Under the pieces are notes generated by a model. The model had not been told where the DNA came from. It ran no database searches and saw only the letters and a list, made by a program, of their open reading frames with translations. This document shows, piece after piece, positions 21,375-31,894 of a stretch of DNA of 64,000 nt. Made by a program: the position numbers and the translations under genes. Origin of the DNA: Schizochytrium sp. CCTCC M209059 (taxonomy: Eukaryota > Sar > Bigyra > Thraustochytrida > Thraustochytriidae). The stretch lies in NCBI GenBank assembly GCA_000818945.1, contig KN805370.1, positions 62,001 through 126,000 of the forward strand, in the 5' to 3' direction. Every line of letters starts with the position of its first letter. The first letter of the stretch is position 1.

Positions 21375-22337
21375 ATGCCGGGCCCTTCGCGCGAGCAGGT
21401 GAGGCAGCGCGCCAAGACGCTGGCGCAGGAGACGCTCGCGGTTCTCCACGAAGGCGCGTACTTGAACGGCGCTGGCGAGGTGGTCCGGGTCAGCGACGAC
21501 GTCTCGGCCGCCGTCGGCGCCTCCGAGCACTTTGCGGCCGCCCACGAGTTCCCCGCCGTGCCCAGCGCCAAGGGGGCCTTCCCGGAGACCGTCTACGCGC
21601 TCTGCACGGACTCCACTTTCGTGGCGGCGCGCAGTCTCGCGGCGCGAGAGGACCTGAAACATGTGGCGGTTCTCAACTTTGCTTCCGGGAGAAATCCTGG
21701 CGGGGGTTTCTTGCGCGGATCCATTGCCCAGGAAGAGTGTCTTGTGCGATCCTCCGGCTTGTATCCGTGCTTGGCGCGATTCGAATACATGCCTAAACTC
21801 TATTATCAGACGAATCGCGATCTGAAAGGTGAGGAGCGAGCCCTCAACACAAGTTGTGCGATATATTCTCCAAAAGTCCCGGTCTTTCGCCAGGACAATC
21901 TGGTTGGGGCCTTCCTCGACAAGCCCTTTGCGTGTTCCGTCATTACAATCCCGGCCCCAAATGCAAATCTTGCTCATGATGCATTGCGTGGAGATCGTGC
22001 AACATGGCGTCGAAACGCGATGGAGGAACTTTTCAAGACCACCTTGGAGGACCGCATCGATCGTGTCCTTGCCATTGCGAGTGAAAAGGCCTGTGATACT
22101 CTTGTTCTTGGTGCCTTCGGTTGTGGTGCCTATGGCAATGATCCCGATCTCGTCGCTGGTATTTTTCGCGACAAGCTGACCGGAAAGTATGCTACCTGTT
22201 TCAGAGAGGTGCACTTTGCAATTCTTGTGCTAAGAGGTAACCCTAGTGGAGATGCCAATTTCAGCGCCTTCCAGACCGCCTTTGGTGATTTGCTCGCTGT
22301 CGATCCTGATGCCGACCCACCAAAAGTTTCCGCATGA
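21375..22337 (+). CDS. Bacterial-type poly(ADP-ribose) glycohydrolase (TIGR02452/DUF2263)
   Basis: The ATG at 21375 gives 320 residues; an ATG at 21318 would add 19 residues that begin inside a tetranucleotide array. The macrodomain-like core has VLNFASGRNPGGGFLRG followed by QEE: the PARG signature GGG-x7-QEE, with Gly 109-111 and Glu 120-121, where the second Glu is expected to be catalytic. LVLGAFGCGAYGNDP near residue 250 is the second substrate loop. PARG enzymes cleave ribose-ribose bonds of poly(ADP-ribose). The short single-domain architecture and motif spacing match the microbial class rather than the large animal PARG. Catalytic residues are intact. It probably acts in nucleus or cytosol, since no targeting signal is seen. 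Confidence 0.9.
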   Translation: MPGPSREQVRQRAKTLAQETLAVLHEGAYLNGAGEVVRVSDDVSAAVGASEHFAAAHEFPAVPSAKGAFPETVYALCTDSTFVAARSLAAREDLKHVAVLNFASGRNPGGGFLRGSIAQEECLVRSSGLYPCLARFEYMPKLYYQTNRDLKGEERALNTSCAIYSPKVPVFRQDNLVGAFLDKPFACSVITIPAPNANLAHDALRGDRATWRRNAMEELFKTTLEDRIDRVLAIASEKACDTLVLGAFGCGAYGNDPDLVAGIFRDKLTGKYATCFREVHFAILVLRGNPSGDANFSAFQTAFGDLLAVDPDADPPKVSA

Positions 22338-22806
22338 ATAAAGGTGGATCGCGGATGATCTCTCTTGCGTTGCTTGTAACAAGCGAGTCAGTTGGCTCTG
22401 GCGAACAACATCTGCATCCATCGATTTCACCATAGACTGTCCTTTTATCGGAAGCCCGGAGCAAGCTAGACGTGCATGTGTCCTGAACAATCGTGCGGGG
22501 CACAAAACCCGCTTGTTCAGTGTGGTCTGCAGGATCAAAAGATTTGGGCGAAAAAGAAGATATAAATGTGTAAAGTAAGCCTTTTCTTCAGGATCAAGCA
22601 ACAGGAGCGAGCTTCTTTCTCCTTCCTTTACTTGCTCCGGTAAATCCCTTGGTTTTATTCGACGACCTTTCAACGTGAGATCCATCATTCGTGAAACATG
22701 GATGAGCCGTCGCGTGTGCGGACGGTTCTAAAGAGATGTCTTCATGCGTAAGGGGGGCGAATGTGCAAACGACAGGCTTTGGCGAGAAATGAGGGTAGTT
22801 ACCTAG
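22338..22806. other. Intergenic, between convergent gene ends
   Basis: The PARG and FAM184-like genes converge here. I see no gene, RNA or notable repeat. Confidence 0.6.
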
Positions 22807-25800
22807 TTACATGTTGTGGATAATACGGCGATGCTGCTGCTGGTGAAGTTGGATGCGACGTTTAGGACCCGACTCTTGCAGTAACTGAGCTGCATCTCGG
22901 TCCCCACGCGCGCGGTCGTCCTCGTCGTGCTCATCCTCGTCCAGAGCAAGTTCTGGTCGTGATTCCGGGGTCGCATTGCTTCTGCTGCTGTATCGCGCTG
23001 CGGCTTGATTCGACATGGGTCGCTCATTGGCAGTGCTGGCAAGGCTGTGATTGTCAAGTGGTGGAAACTCAATGCCATCAGAGGCGTGCTCATGTGGCTG
23101 CTGGTGCTGGTGCTGGTGCTGGTGCTGGTGCTGGTGCTGGGATGACGACGAAGATCGGTGCTTGCTCTTGTGCTTTCGACTGCTTCGGTCCTTGTCCTTG
23201 TCCTTGTCCTTGTCCTTGTCCTTCTTCTTTTTGCTACGACGTCGGCTTCTCTCAGAACCGTTATCGTCATCATCTCCATATGCACCAAACGCTACGTTTG
23301 ACCTTGGTGCAGCTGCACCTCCGCTCGGAGCACTTGGCTTGAGGACCTGCATAACACCTACATTGACGTTGCGATTGAACACCTTATTGTAGGACTCCTC
23401 GCGGTTGCGTAGCTCAAGCTTGTAAAATTGCATCTCTTCGACCGCATGGCGTACCTTGGTCTCTGCATGCTCAAGTTTCTTATTGAGCTTGGCAATCTGC
23501 TTGGTATCCTCCACGCGTGGCTCGCGATGCTCATATCTATGCTCCCAATACGCAATCGTCTTTTGTAGATTTGCCACATCTGACTCGAGCGCTTTGCGAA
23601 TGCGATCGCGCTCTCCTTCTAGACTGTGCACGTCATTGGCGTGAGACGCATTGAGCGTTCTTACTTGATCATCGTGCGCCCGCCGCAAGGTCTCCAAGTG
23701 AACCTCGTGCCGCTTTTGCTCCCTCGACCGGTCCTGCTCCAGCGCAGTCACCTTGTCGTCAAAGAGAATTTTGGCTTGCTCGAGCTCCTTTTCAAGAGAC
23801 TGCACGCGCGCCTCGAGCCGATTACGCGTCTCCTCAACAGCAGCGAGTTTCTCTTGAAGATTTTTCTCCGCCACTGCGTGCGCGTCCCGGAGCTGCTTCT
23901 CAGCAGCAGAACGTTGTTGGCCCAAGTTTTGCCGCAAGGCATCCAAGGCGGCACGGTGTGCCGTCTCCAAGTGAGTTCGTCCGATTGCAGATTCTTGCTG
24001 CAATGCAGCGCGCAGGCCATCGAGGGCCGCCTGTTTTGCCTGTTCCGCTTCTTTTCGTAAAGTGCGCTCCTTCTCCACATGCCGCGTCTCCAGCTTGCGC
24101 AGCGCGCTCTCACGTTCTGCAAGCAGACTTTTCTCAGCTTCTTCTAGTTTTGCGCGCCACGCGTCCTGCTCGGTAGCAAGCTTCATCGCGGCCTCTTGTC
24201 GCAAATCTTGTACCATGCGCTGTTGCTTTTGCGAGAAAATCTCGAGCTGGGCCTCATGATGCTCGCGCAGGGCGTCAAGATCTCTGCGTAGTCGCGCACC
24301 CTCTGTCTTGCTCGCCGAGGCCTCTTGCTTAACGCCCGCGAGTTCCTCCTTGAGCGCAGCAACTTCCTTTGCAGCGCTCGCCTGCAATTCTGCTCGCGCC
24401 AGAGCGAGCGTTTCTTCGCCACGTTGTTTTTGCTCCGCGACTGCAACACTTATGCGTGCCTGTGCATCGCGTTCGCGCTCCTGCAAAGTTTCCTTGTGGT
24501 GCTGCAAGTCGCGAGCTGCTGTGGCTTCAAGTGACGAAATCATTGTATTCGCGGCCCGCAGCTCGGTCTCGAGATCGTCTCGTTTACGCATTGCACTTTC
24601 AAGACTCGCCCCCGACTTTGCCTTGGCCTCTGACAGTTCGTCAATTGTGGCCTTTGCGGCATCGAGATCGGCGCGAAGTTGTCCAGAAATAGCCTCAGCG
24701 CGCTCGCGCGCTGTTGCCTGGTCACGCAACTTTTCGAGGAAACCAGACTCGAGCGCCTGGAGCTCAGCAGTCTTAGCATGCTCCAATCTGGCGACGAGTG
24801 CGCTATGCTCCTTGTGTATTTGCGTTTCTCTCCGTGCGTTTTCGGATGCCAACGACTCGCGCAAAGCATCAAGGGCCTCCTTGTGCGCACCTTGTGTTGC
24901 ACGAGCTTCTCGCGAAGCCTGGGCAAGAGCGACGGCGTGGGCTTCCTGAATTGCATTTCGCTCGGCAATGTGGGCCTGATTTGCCGCATCGAGGTTGGCC
25001 TTGGCAGACGCCAGCGCCTCTCGGAGGGCATCTGCCTCAATTCCGGCGTCCACGATCTTGGCTTCAGCCTTGGAGAGCTCGATGCGCTGCAAGTCCATTT
25101 CTTGGGCCTGCTGCGACTTGCCCAAGGCAATCGTGGCAATTTCGGTTTTCAGGACAGTCACACGTTCTCTTTCTGCGGCAAGAAGGTTTGAGAAGGAGCT
25201 CAGCTTTCCCGATGCTTCAGCCACATCAGCCTGCAGTTTTTTCACCTCGCGCTCGCGACTGGAGAGCTTATCCTGGAGTTCGCGCACATGCTGGCTCCCA
25301 AGACGAGTCTGCTCCTTGAGTTTGCGCTCCAAGGAGAGAATTTGCTCGTTGGCGTTCTCTGCGGTGGACTCGACACGTTTGCGGGACTGTTTCTCGCTTT
25401 CCACAAAGGCCTGAAGTTCGTGAAGCTGGGTCTCGACGGTGATTGTGGCTTCTCGTGCCTGCAAGAGCTCATTGCGTGTCCTTTCAAGATCTCTTTCGAT
25501 TGCGCTGTTTGTTGCTGCCGCGTCTTCTGCAGCACGTCGAGCCTCTTGCAAAGCGCTCTCGTGGGTTCCTCGGAGAGCGTCGAGTTCCTGTGAGCGCTCC
25601 TCGAGCGCAGCAACGGCGGTCTGTGTTGCCTTTTTCTCTGCCTCGATGCTTGCGCTTAAATAAGAGATGCGCGAGAGAAGCGTGGATTCGGTACTTTCCA
25701 CTTCTGATCGCACACCCTGGACGACTGAATCCTTTTCGCGCAAAAGCTCTTCTTCCCTCTGAAGAGCTTCTTGGCGTGCCTGTGCAATCTCTTCTTGCGC

Positions 25801-26418
25801 TCGCTTCTCTGCTCCTGCCGCTGCGCGTTGAACCGCTTCGAGATTTGTCTGCAATGCCTCCGCAGCAACACGACGCTCTTCAAGCTCTTGTGCGTGGACT
25901 GCTTCCAATTTAGCAATCTCCTTTTCGTGTGCCTTGCGCATTTTCGCAAGAGCAGCTTTGTCACTCTTATCTGATTTCGTAGCAACCTCTGCGGCCCGCG
26001 TTTCCCATTCTTCGATGCGTTTACGAAAGCCTTCCTTGGCCTCATCAAGCTCCCGCTGCATAGAGGTAACACGCGACTTGAACTCGGCGCGAAGACTATC
26101 TTCTTTGGCGGCAACTTTGGTCTTGTACGCTTCGAATTCGCGTAGTCCGCGCTCGCGCTCTTCCTCAAAGCGCGATTCGACCAACTTAAGCTTTTCCTGG
26201 GGCACGTCGGCGTTCGAGCGACTTTCGAGCGCAGTCTTGAGTTGCCGGATCTTACTGGCTGCGTCCTCCATGGCAGCATGAAGCTCGCTTTCGTGCTGTT
26301 CAGAAAGAGCCTTGAGACTTGCCTCATGGTCTTCATTTTTTGTGTTGAGATGATAGATGACCTTGGTGAGCTGCGCGATTTTTTTGCACAGCTTGAGGTG
26401 CAAATTGGGGTCCGCCAT
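22807..26418 (-). CDS. FAM184-like long coiled-coil protein
   Basis: The ATG at 26418 gives 1203 residues; a GTG 18 bp upstream was not used. The N terminus, DPNLHLKLCKKIAQLTKVIY followed by HLNTKNEDHE, closely resembles the start of vertebrate FAM184A/B. Residues about 30-1060 are almost continuous heptad coiled coil rich in Glu, Ala, Lys and Arg. The C-terminal 150 residues are disordered and contain a KKKKDKDKDKDKDKD run and a QHQHQHQHQHQH run, encoded by hexamer arrays. Biochemical function of FAM184 proteins is not established. The divergent neighbour is a RIB43A flagellar gene, so a role in cilia or the microtubule cytoskeleton is a reasonable but unproven guess. Confidence 0.8.
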   Translation of the reverse strand: MADPNLHLKLCKKIAQLTKVIYHLNTKNEDHEASLKALSEQHESELHAAMEDAASKIRQLKTALESRSNADVPQEKLKLVESRFEEERERGLREFEAYKTKVAAKEDSLRAEFKSRVTSMQRELDEAKEGFRKRIEEWETRAAEVATKSDKSDKAALAKMRKAHEKEIAKLEAVHAQELEERRVAAEALQTNLEAVQRAAAGAEKRAQEEIAQARQEALQREEELLREKDSVVQGVRSEVESTESTLLSRISYLSASIEAEKKATQTAVAALEERSQELDALRGTHESALQEARRAAEDAAATNSAIERDLERTRNELLQAREATITVETQLHELQAFVESEKQSRKRVESTAENANEQILSLERKLKEQTRLGSQHVRELQDKLSSREREVKKLQADVAEASGKLSSFSNLLAAERERVTVLKTEIATIALGKSQQAQEMDLQRIELSKAEAKIVDAGIEADALREALASAKANLDAANQAHIAERNAIQEAHAVALAQASREARATQGAHKEALDALRESLASENARRETQIHKEHSALVARLEHAKTAELQALESGFLEKLRDQATARERAEAISGQLRADLDAAKATIDELSEAKAKSGASLESAMRKRDDLETELRAANTMISSLEATAARDLQHHKETLQERERDAQARISVAVAEQKQRGEETLALARAELQASAAKEVAALKEELAGVKQEASASKTEGARLRRDLDALREHHEAQLEIFSQKQQRMVQDLRQEAAMKLATEQDAWRAKLEEAEKSLLAERESALRKLETRHVEKERTLRKEAEQAKQAALDGLRAALQQESAIGRTHLETAHRAALDALRQNLGQQRSAAEKQLRDAHAVAEKNLQEKLAAVEETRNRLEARVQSLEKELEQAKILFDDKVTALEQDRSREQKRHEVHLETLRRAHDDQVRTLNASHANDVHSLEGERDRIRKALESDVANLQKTIAYWEHRYEHREPRVEDTKQIAKLNKKLEHAETKVRHAVEEMQFYKLELRNREESYNKVFNRNVNVGVMQVLKPSAPSGGAAAPRSNVAFGAYGDDDDNGSERSRRRSKKKKDKDKDKDKDKDRSSRKHKSKHRSSSSSQHQHQHQHQHQHQQPHEHASDGIEFPPLDNHSLASTANERPMSNQAAARYSSRSNATPESRPELALDEDEHDEDDRARGDRDAAQLLQESGPKRRIQLHQQQHRRIIHNM
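23098..23222. repeat. Two coding hexamer arrays in the FAM184-like gene
   Basis: CTGGTG units (23098-23140) encode the Gln-His run and CTTGTC units (about 23190-23222) encode the Lys-Asp run, both on the minus strand. Hexamer units keep the frame whatever the copy number. Confidence 0.85.
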
Positions 26419-27223
26419 CTTTACTGCCTGCTTCACCCGTCAGTGAAATTAGCGCAGCGCGCCGCAGCGCTGCGCGCGTACGCGCCGGCGCGCAGAACCG
26501 GTCTCACAGCAAAGGAAGGATGGAGTCTCGCGCAAGCCGCTCCCCCTTTCCGCGCGTTGAGCGAGACCGCAGCTCGGACGAATGAGCAAGTGTGCGAGCT
26601 GTAGCGGCAGGCCTTTGCTTCAGGCCGCCCGCTCGCTAGCCTGCTTGCTAGCTTGTGCGCACGTTTGTCTAAACGTGTTGTATGCGCGTGCGCCCGACAA
26701 GAGCGAGAGAGGAGTACACACCGTTGCGCTCCTTCATAAATCCGTTGAGGGAGATGCGGCCCACCGACCGCTCTCATTGCATCGCACTTCGCTCTGGCAG
26801 TCAGCTCGAGCGGAAGGTCTGTCTCGCTTGTAATTGGTTTCTAGCAAGCCATAGCCAGAAGGAAAGGAACCGGGTAGCAGCGCACAGCTTGCTCTTGGGC
26901 GCCTTGCGGCGGAGGCGGCCCCGGCTGGGTGTCGCTCGCCATCTTGCGAAGGAAAGGCGGACTCGGAGTCGAACAAGCAAACGCACGAGGTTTTTTCTTT
27001 ATCGGTCTAATCGATCTGCAAAGCGGCAGGCAGTCGAGCAGCAGAGGGGGGAACTCTGGTTGCGGTGCGCGACGCTTGGCGGCGCGCGCGCGAATAGAAG
27101 AGGCCAGGCTAGAGACAGAGAGCGCAGAAGGTACCGCCATTCGCGCGGCGCTGCGTCGAGACGGCCGCGAGCAAACGCAGAGTCTTGCAAAGAAATAATA
27201 GACTTCTCCCCTGAAGCAGAGCA
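26419..27223. promoter_or_regulatory. Divergent promoter region, FAM184-like / RIB43A
   Basis: About 800 bp separate the starts of the two coiled-coil genes. No gene or RNA is supported inside it and I could not identify a TATA box. A shared bidirectional control region is possible from geometry only. Confidence 0.4.
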
Positions 27224-28333
27224 ATGGACCGCCGCCTCGCCTCCGAGTGGGAAGCGCGTGCCGATGAGCGCGTAGAGGCAACGCGACAGCGTCACGAAGA
27301 GCTGCGAAGCAGACTACTCAACCCCAAGGTGCGCCTGGCGGGTCGAGACGAGTCCGCTCTTCAAAGGCAGATCCGCGAGAAGGAAGCGCAAAAGCAACGC
27401 GAAAAGGATGACGACCGCGCGTATGCCGCCTATCTTCAAAATGTACACGACACGCTAAAAGAGGAGGAATTGCGTCGTGAAGAGGCCGAGCGGCAGCACA
27501 AACTTGACACGCTCACACTCTGGCAGCAAGAAGCCGCGCGCAAGCAGGAGCAACGCGCACAGGAGCTACGAGATTATCACCGTATTGAGAAGCACATTGG
27601 TCCTTCGTCCGCGCAGAAGTTTGACGGTGAGGATGTTGGTATCGAAGAGCGTCGACGTCTGCAGCAGCGCCAAATGCGACGCTGGGCTCAGGAGCAGGCC
27701 GAGGCGCGCGAGCGAGCACGCGAGGAAGAGCGTCTTCAGGAGGAGCAGTACGCGGAGAATATGCGCGTGGTCGAACAGCATGTCGATGAAGTGGAAAAAG
27801 CAGCGCGCGCCATTGAGGCACAGAGGATGCAAGAAGTCCAGGAATACAATCTCTTGCTGGCCAAATCCCGTACGGAAAGAGAGGCATATGAACGCAAAGT
27901 GGCGCAGGCGCGTGACGAGCGCGAGTTGAAGCGTCTCGAGGAGATTCGGCAGCATCACGAGAATGCGTATCAAAGCGCGCTCGCTCCTCACCGTGTCAGA
28001 CCGGATCATTTCTGTGGTTTGGAGCAGGAACGCCTCGAGGAAATTCGTACCACGCAGCAGGAGCAGATTCGTGAACGACAAGCGCGCCTCGCGCGTGAGC
28101 AGGAGGAAGAGCGCGCCTATGCTCGTCAGCAAGCTGCGCTCGCGCAACTCTCCAATCACGTATCCTTTGCGGATCAAGAGCGACGTCGCGAAGAGGAGCG
28201 CGCCACACTCCAAATACAGCTACGCCAAGCTGAAGAAAAGCGAGCCCGCGACGCCGCCTATCGCCATGAGCAAAAGACCGAGCGAGGTGTAAACGACGAC
28301 TTCTTCGCTGCTTTTGGTCGGTCGCATCGCTAG
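27224..28333 (+). CDS. RIB43A-family flagellar doublet microtubule protein
   Basis: The product has 369 residues from the ATG at 27224, close to the family norm of about 370-380. The diagnostic block GPSSAQKFDGEDVGIEERRR followed by LQQRQMRRWAQEQ corresponds to the GLSSMQKFxGED region of RIB43A/RIBC1/RIBC2. Nearly the whole chain is charged helix rich in Arg, Glu and Gln, with a short NDDFFAAFGRSHR tail. RIB43A proteins lie inside axonemal doublet microtubules near the A-tubule seam and stabilise the protofilament ribbon. Its presence indicates a motile flagellated stage, as in thraustochytrid zoospores. Confidence 0.9.
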   Translation: MDRRLASEWEARADERVEATRQRHEELRSRLLNPKVRLAGRDESALQRQIREKEAQKQREKDDDRAYAAYLQNVHDTLKEEELRREEAERQHKLDTLTLWQQEAARKQEQRAQELRDYHRIEKHIGPSSAQKFDGEDVGIEERRRLQQRQMRRWAQEQAEARERAREEERLQEEQYAENMRVVEQHVDEVEKAARAIEAQRMQEVQEYNLLLAKSRTEREAYERKVAQARDERELKRLEEIRQHHENAYQSALAPHRVRPDHFCGLEQERLEEIRTTQQEQIRERQARLAREQEEERAYARQQAALAQLSNHVSFADQERRREEERATLQIQLRQAEEKRARDAAYRHEQKTERGVNDDFFAAFGRSHR

Positions 28334-28551
28334 CCTTTGAGTAAAATAAACAGAGAGAAAGGCTGTTCCATTGTAGCCGTATCGTAAGTAATTTTCTGTT
28401 GTCATTGTTGTTGTATTTGTTGCAGATGTTGTATTTGTTGTATTTGTCGTTGCTGCTGTTGCTGCTATTGCTGCTGCTGCCTGATTTTGGACGCGAATGT
28501 TAAAAATTTGAGGTTGCGTCTTTGCTTCGTAACAATTGGTATGGTTCTTCG

Positions 28552-29472
28552 TCAGCTTGCGTCTTCGCGAAGAGACTCTTCACTAGGCTCAGATTTTGGT
28601 ATCACGGTGCCAGGCAACGCGTGATATGCAGCGGCCAAGGCACGGTAGGGCTCGGTGCGTTCTGCGTGTGACATGACAGCTCGACCGGATGATGATGGCA
28701 GGACCCAAACCCTCGTGGTCGAGGGGAACGGCCATCCCGGAGGCATGGAACCTGTCCATTCCCCGTGGTCGATCTTGCCCACCTCTGAAGGAAAAATCAT
28801 GCGGAATTGGCGTTTACCCGTGAAAGCAACGAGATTGGGAGAGCCGCCAGCGCGTCGTTGATGCGCAGCTAATCTCATGTATAATCCTTCTGCCCACTCC
28901 AACATGCGCTTTTTCCCATAATCTGCAGCATTATTCCCAGGCTCGAGACCGAGATCTGTAAGCCCAATACCAAAACGTGCTGGCATCTCGTTTTGAGCCT
29001 CAATGGGCGTTCCTTGAGGCAGAAGACCTGTAAAGGGAAGGGCGTCACGGCCAATGGAGGCGCCTGTCAAAAGTCTCATCATTCGGTTTGTCGGGTTGCT
29101 GTACAAGAACCCGCTTTTCCAAGCATGTTCAGAAGGATTGTGCCCGATCAGTAAGAGACGTAGTGGGACCTCGGGCGGACCATGGTCACACGGTAAACTT
29201 GCATCAAAGCAGCTTTTGCAGACGTTGCTGTATCTTTCTCTATACTTGGCGGGTTTGGGGGCAACAAAGACTGCCTTTTCCACGTTGGATAGTCGAACCC
29301 CATCTCTCTTATCGGAAAGCTTGTCGCATGAACGAGGTCGCTTTGCGGCCTTCGAAGACAGCGTGGCCACTTTTTCCTTAGTCGCTGCTGTCTTCGCCCC
29401 AAGCTTCATCTGCGGCAAGTCGCTCGCGGAGAACGAAAACGCCTCGAAGGCGAGACGCCCTCGCTTGGCCAT
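28552..29472 (-). CDS. TDG/MUG-type mismatch-specific uracil/thymine DNA glycosylase
   Basis: The ATG at 29472 gives 306 residues; a GTG 45 bp upstream was not used. The UDG-superfamily domain starts near residue 103 with LRLLLIGHNPSEHAW, equivalent to the GINPG motif carrying the catalytic Asn of TDG/MUG, followed by NPTNRMMRLLTGA. The second active-site motif is VWVLPSSSGRA near residue 257, very similar to the MPSSSAR loop of TDG that wedges into the mismatch. The enzyme should excise U or T opposite G in base excision repair. The N-terminal 100 residues are basic and contain a C-x2-C-x6-C-x-H cluster (CKSCFDASLPCDH) just before the domain, possibly a small zinc site. Confidence 0.87.
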   Translation of the reverse strand: MAKRGRLAFEAFSFSASDLPQMKLGAKTAATKEKVATLSSKAAKRPRSCDKLSDKRDGVRLSNVEKAVFVAPKPAKYRERYSNVCKSCFDASLPCDHGPPEVPLRLLLIGHNPSEHAWKSGFLYSNPTNRMMRLLTGASIGRDALPFTGLLPQGTPIEAQNEMPARFGIGLTDLGLEPGNNAADYGKKRMLEWAEGLYMRLAAHQRRAGGSPNLVAFTGKRQFRMIFPSEVGKIDHGEWTGSMPPGWPFPSTTRVWVLPSSSGRAVMSHAERTEPYRALAAAYHALPGTVIPKSEPSEESLREDAS

Positions 29473-29632
29473 AACGCTCAATATCTCGCCGACCTCTCGC
29501 CAAACAACGGCCGACACCTTGCGTGCTTCTTTCCTTCGTCGCCTCCTCGTGGGGCGCGAGTTTCTTTCCGATTTGATTTCGTCAAGTTGTCCGTCAGTTC
29601 TTCAAAAACTAAAAACTGAGTTGCAAAAAAAC

Positions 29633-29640
29633 AAAAAAAA
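29633..29640 (-). terminator. Pol III terminator of tRNA-Gly copy 1
   Basis: Eight T residues on the minus strand, 5 bp after the tRNA 3' end, followed by a second run of seven. Confidence 0.8.
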
Positions 29641-29645
29641 TTATG

Positions 29646-29740
29646 AGCGCGTGGAGGGACTCGAACCCCCTTCATCAGCTATCATGCCTACTCTTAACAG
29701 TAGATGGAAGGCTAAGATAATACCCATATACGACACGCGC
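29646..29740 (-). tRNA. tRNA-Gly(UCC), copy 1, with intron
   Basis: On the minus strand the 95-nt gene folds as a standard cloverleaf. The acceptor is GCGCGTG/CACGCGC and the D stem is GTA/TAT around a loop with GGG. The anticodon stem is TTAGC/GCTGA with loop CTTCCA..A, giving anticodon TCC. The T stem is GGGGG/CCCTC with loop TTCGAGT. A 24-nt intron (29681-29704) sits at the canonical site after position 37 and contains the hairpin CTACT-GTTAAG-AGTAG. The B box GGTTCGAGTCC is perfect. The discriminator base is T. Exons are identical in the three copies. Confidence 0.9.
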
Positions 29741-29810
29741 CGTAGTTGACATAGAGAGTACGAAGGCTCCATTAGGAGGCCTTGCAAAATCAAGGAGCAA
29801 AAAAAAAAAG

Positions 29811-29817
29811 AAAAAAA
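29811..29817 (-). terminator. Pol III terminator of tRNA-Gly copy 2
   Basis: Seven T residues on the minus strand just after the tRNA 3' end, with a longer T run immediately beyond. Confidence 0.8.
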
Positions 29818-29823
29818 TATATG

Positions 29824-29918
29824 AGCGCGTGGAGGGACTCGAACCCCCTTCATCAGCTATCATGCCTACTCTTATCAGTAGATGGAAGGCTAAGATAATA
29901 CCCATATACGACACGCGC
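29824..29918 (-). tRNA. tRNA-Gly(UCC), copy 2, with intron
   Basis: Same 95-nt structure as copy 1, 178 bp away. The intron hairpin keeps the CTACT/AGTAG stem but its loop is GATAAG. It has its own T-run terminator, so it is probably an independent Pol III unit. Confidence 0.9.
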
Positions 29919-29988
29919 CGTAGTTGGTACATGGTGTGGAAAGGCAGCATAAGCAGGCCTCAACGAAGAGGGAGAAAAAAAAGAAAAC

Positions 29989-29994
29989 AAAAAA
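29989..29994 (-). terminator. Pol III terminator of tRNA-Gly copy 3
   Basis: Six T residues on the minus strand 5 bp after the tRNA 3' end, followed by further T runs. Confidence 0.75.
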
Positions 29995-29998
29995 TATG

Positions 29999-30093
29999 AG
30001 CGCGTGGAGGGACTCGAACCCCCTTCATCAGCTATCATGCCTACTATCAACAGTAGATGGAAGGCTAAGATAATACCCATATACGACACGCGC
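29999..30093 (-). tRNA. tRNA-Gly(UCC), copy 3, with intron
   Basis: Same exons as the other copies, 175 bp from copy 2. The intron hairpin loop is GTTGAT on the same CTACT/AGTAG stem. The 5' flank differs from that of copies 1 and 2, which share an ACTACG flank. Confidence 0.9.
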
Positions 30094-30565
30094 CGCACAC
30101 ACGCTGCCGCTCGTTGCGACAATGCACGTTAGGAATAGACTTGCTTATAAGGAATCAGTTAAGAATAGCATTTGTGCGAGGACGCGATGAGCGGCCAATC
30201 TTGCGGGCGGTCAATGGTAGATGTGCGTCAGAGAGCAACTAAAGATACCCTCCAAAAAAAATAATTGGAGATTTCATTTAGCATTGAAGGGCTGGTGATC
30301 AGGGTTGGTCTCTTCAGTGGAGAATGACACAGCAAGAGCGAGTTCATGTTCGTGTACAGTACAATTCCTTTTAAAATTCAGTCGAAATTGCAGATGTAAC
30401 AATCTTCACAGCCTATGGTTATGGAGAAGGTCTCAGGACTGCACATGCTATTGCAATTCCTAATTTGCTAAACGAGACGTCAAAATGTGAACTGGTCAAA
30501 GGGGCAGATTTATGGGTTTACAGTAGTCACTTGCGAGACGAATTCCTAGCAACTTGCATCGTACC
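30094..30565. other. Intergenic, nothing recognised
   Basis: AT-richer DNA between the tRNA cluster and the 3' end of the histone-fold gene. No further tRNA-like T arm or gene is seen. Confidence 0.55.

Positions 30566-31894
<1,329 letters not shown>

Noticed and set aside
29641..30100. Three regularly spaced near-identical repeats that resemble a CRISPR array or a short interspersed element
   Set aside because: Each folds as a complete tRNA-Gly with B box and T-run terminator, which explains the repetition.
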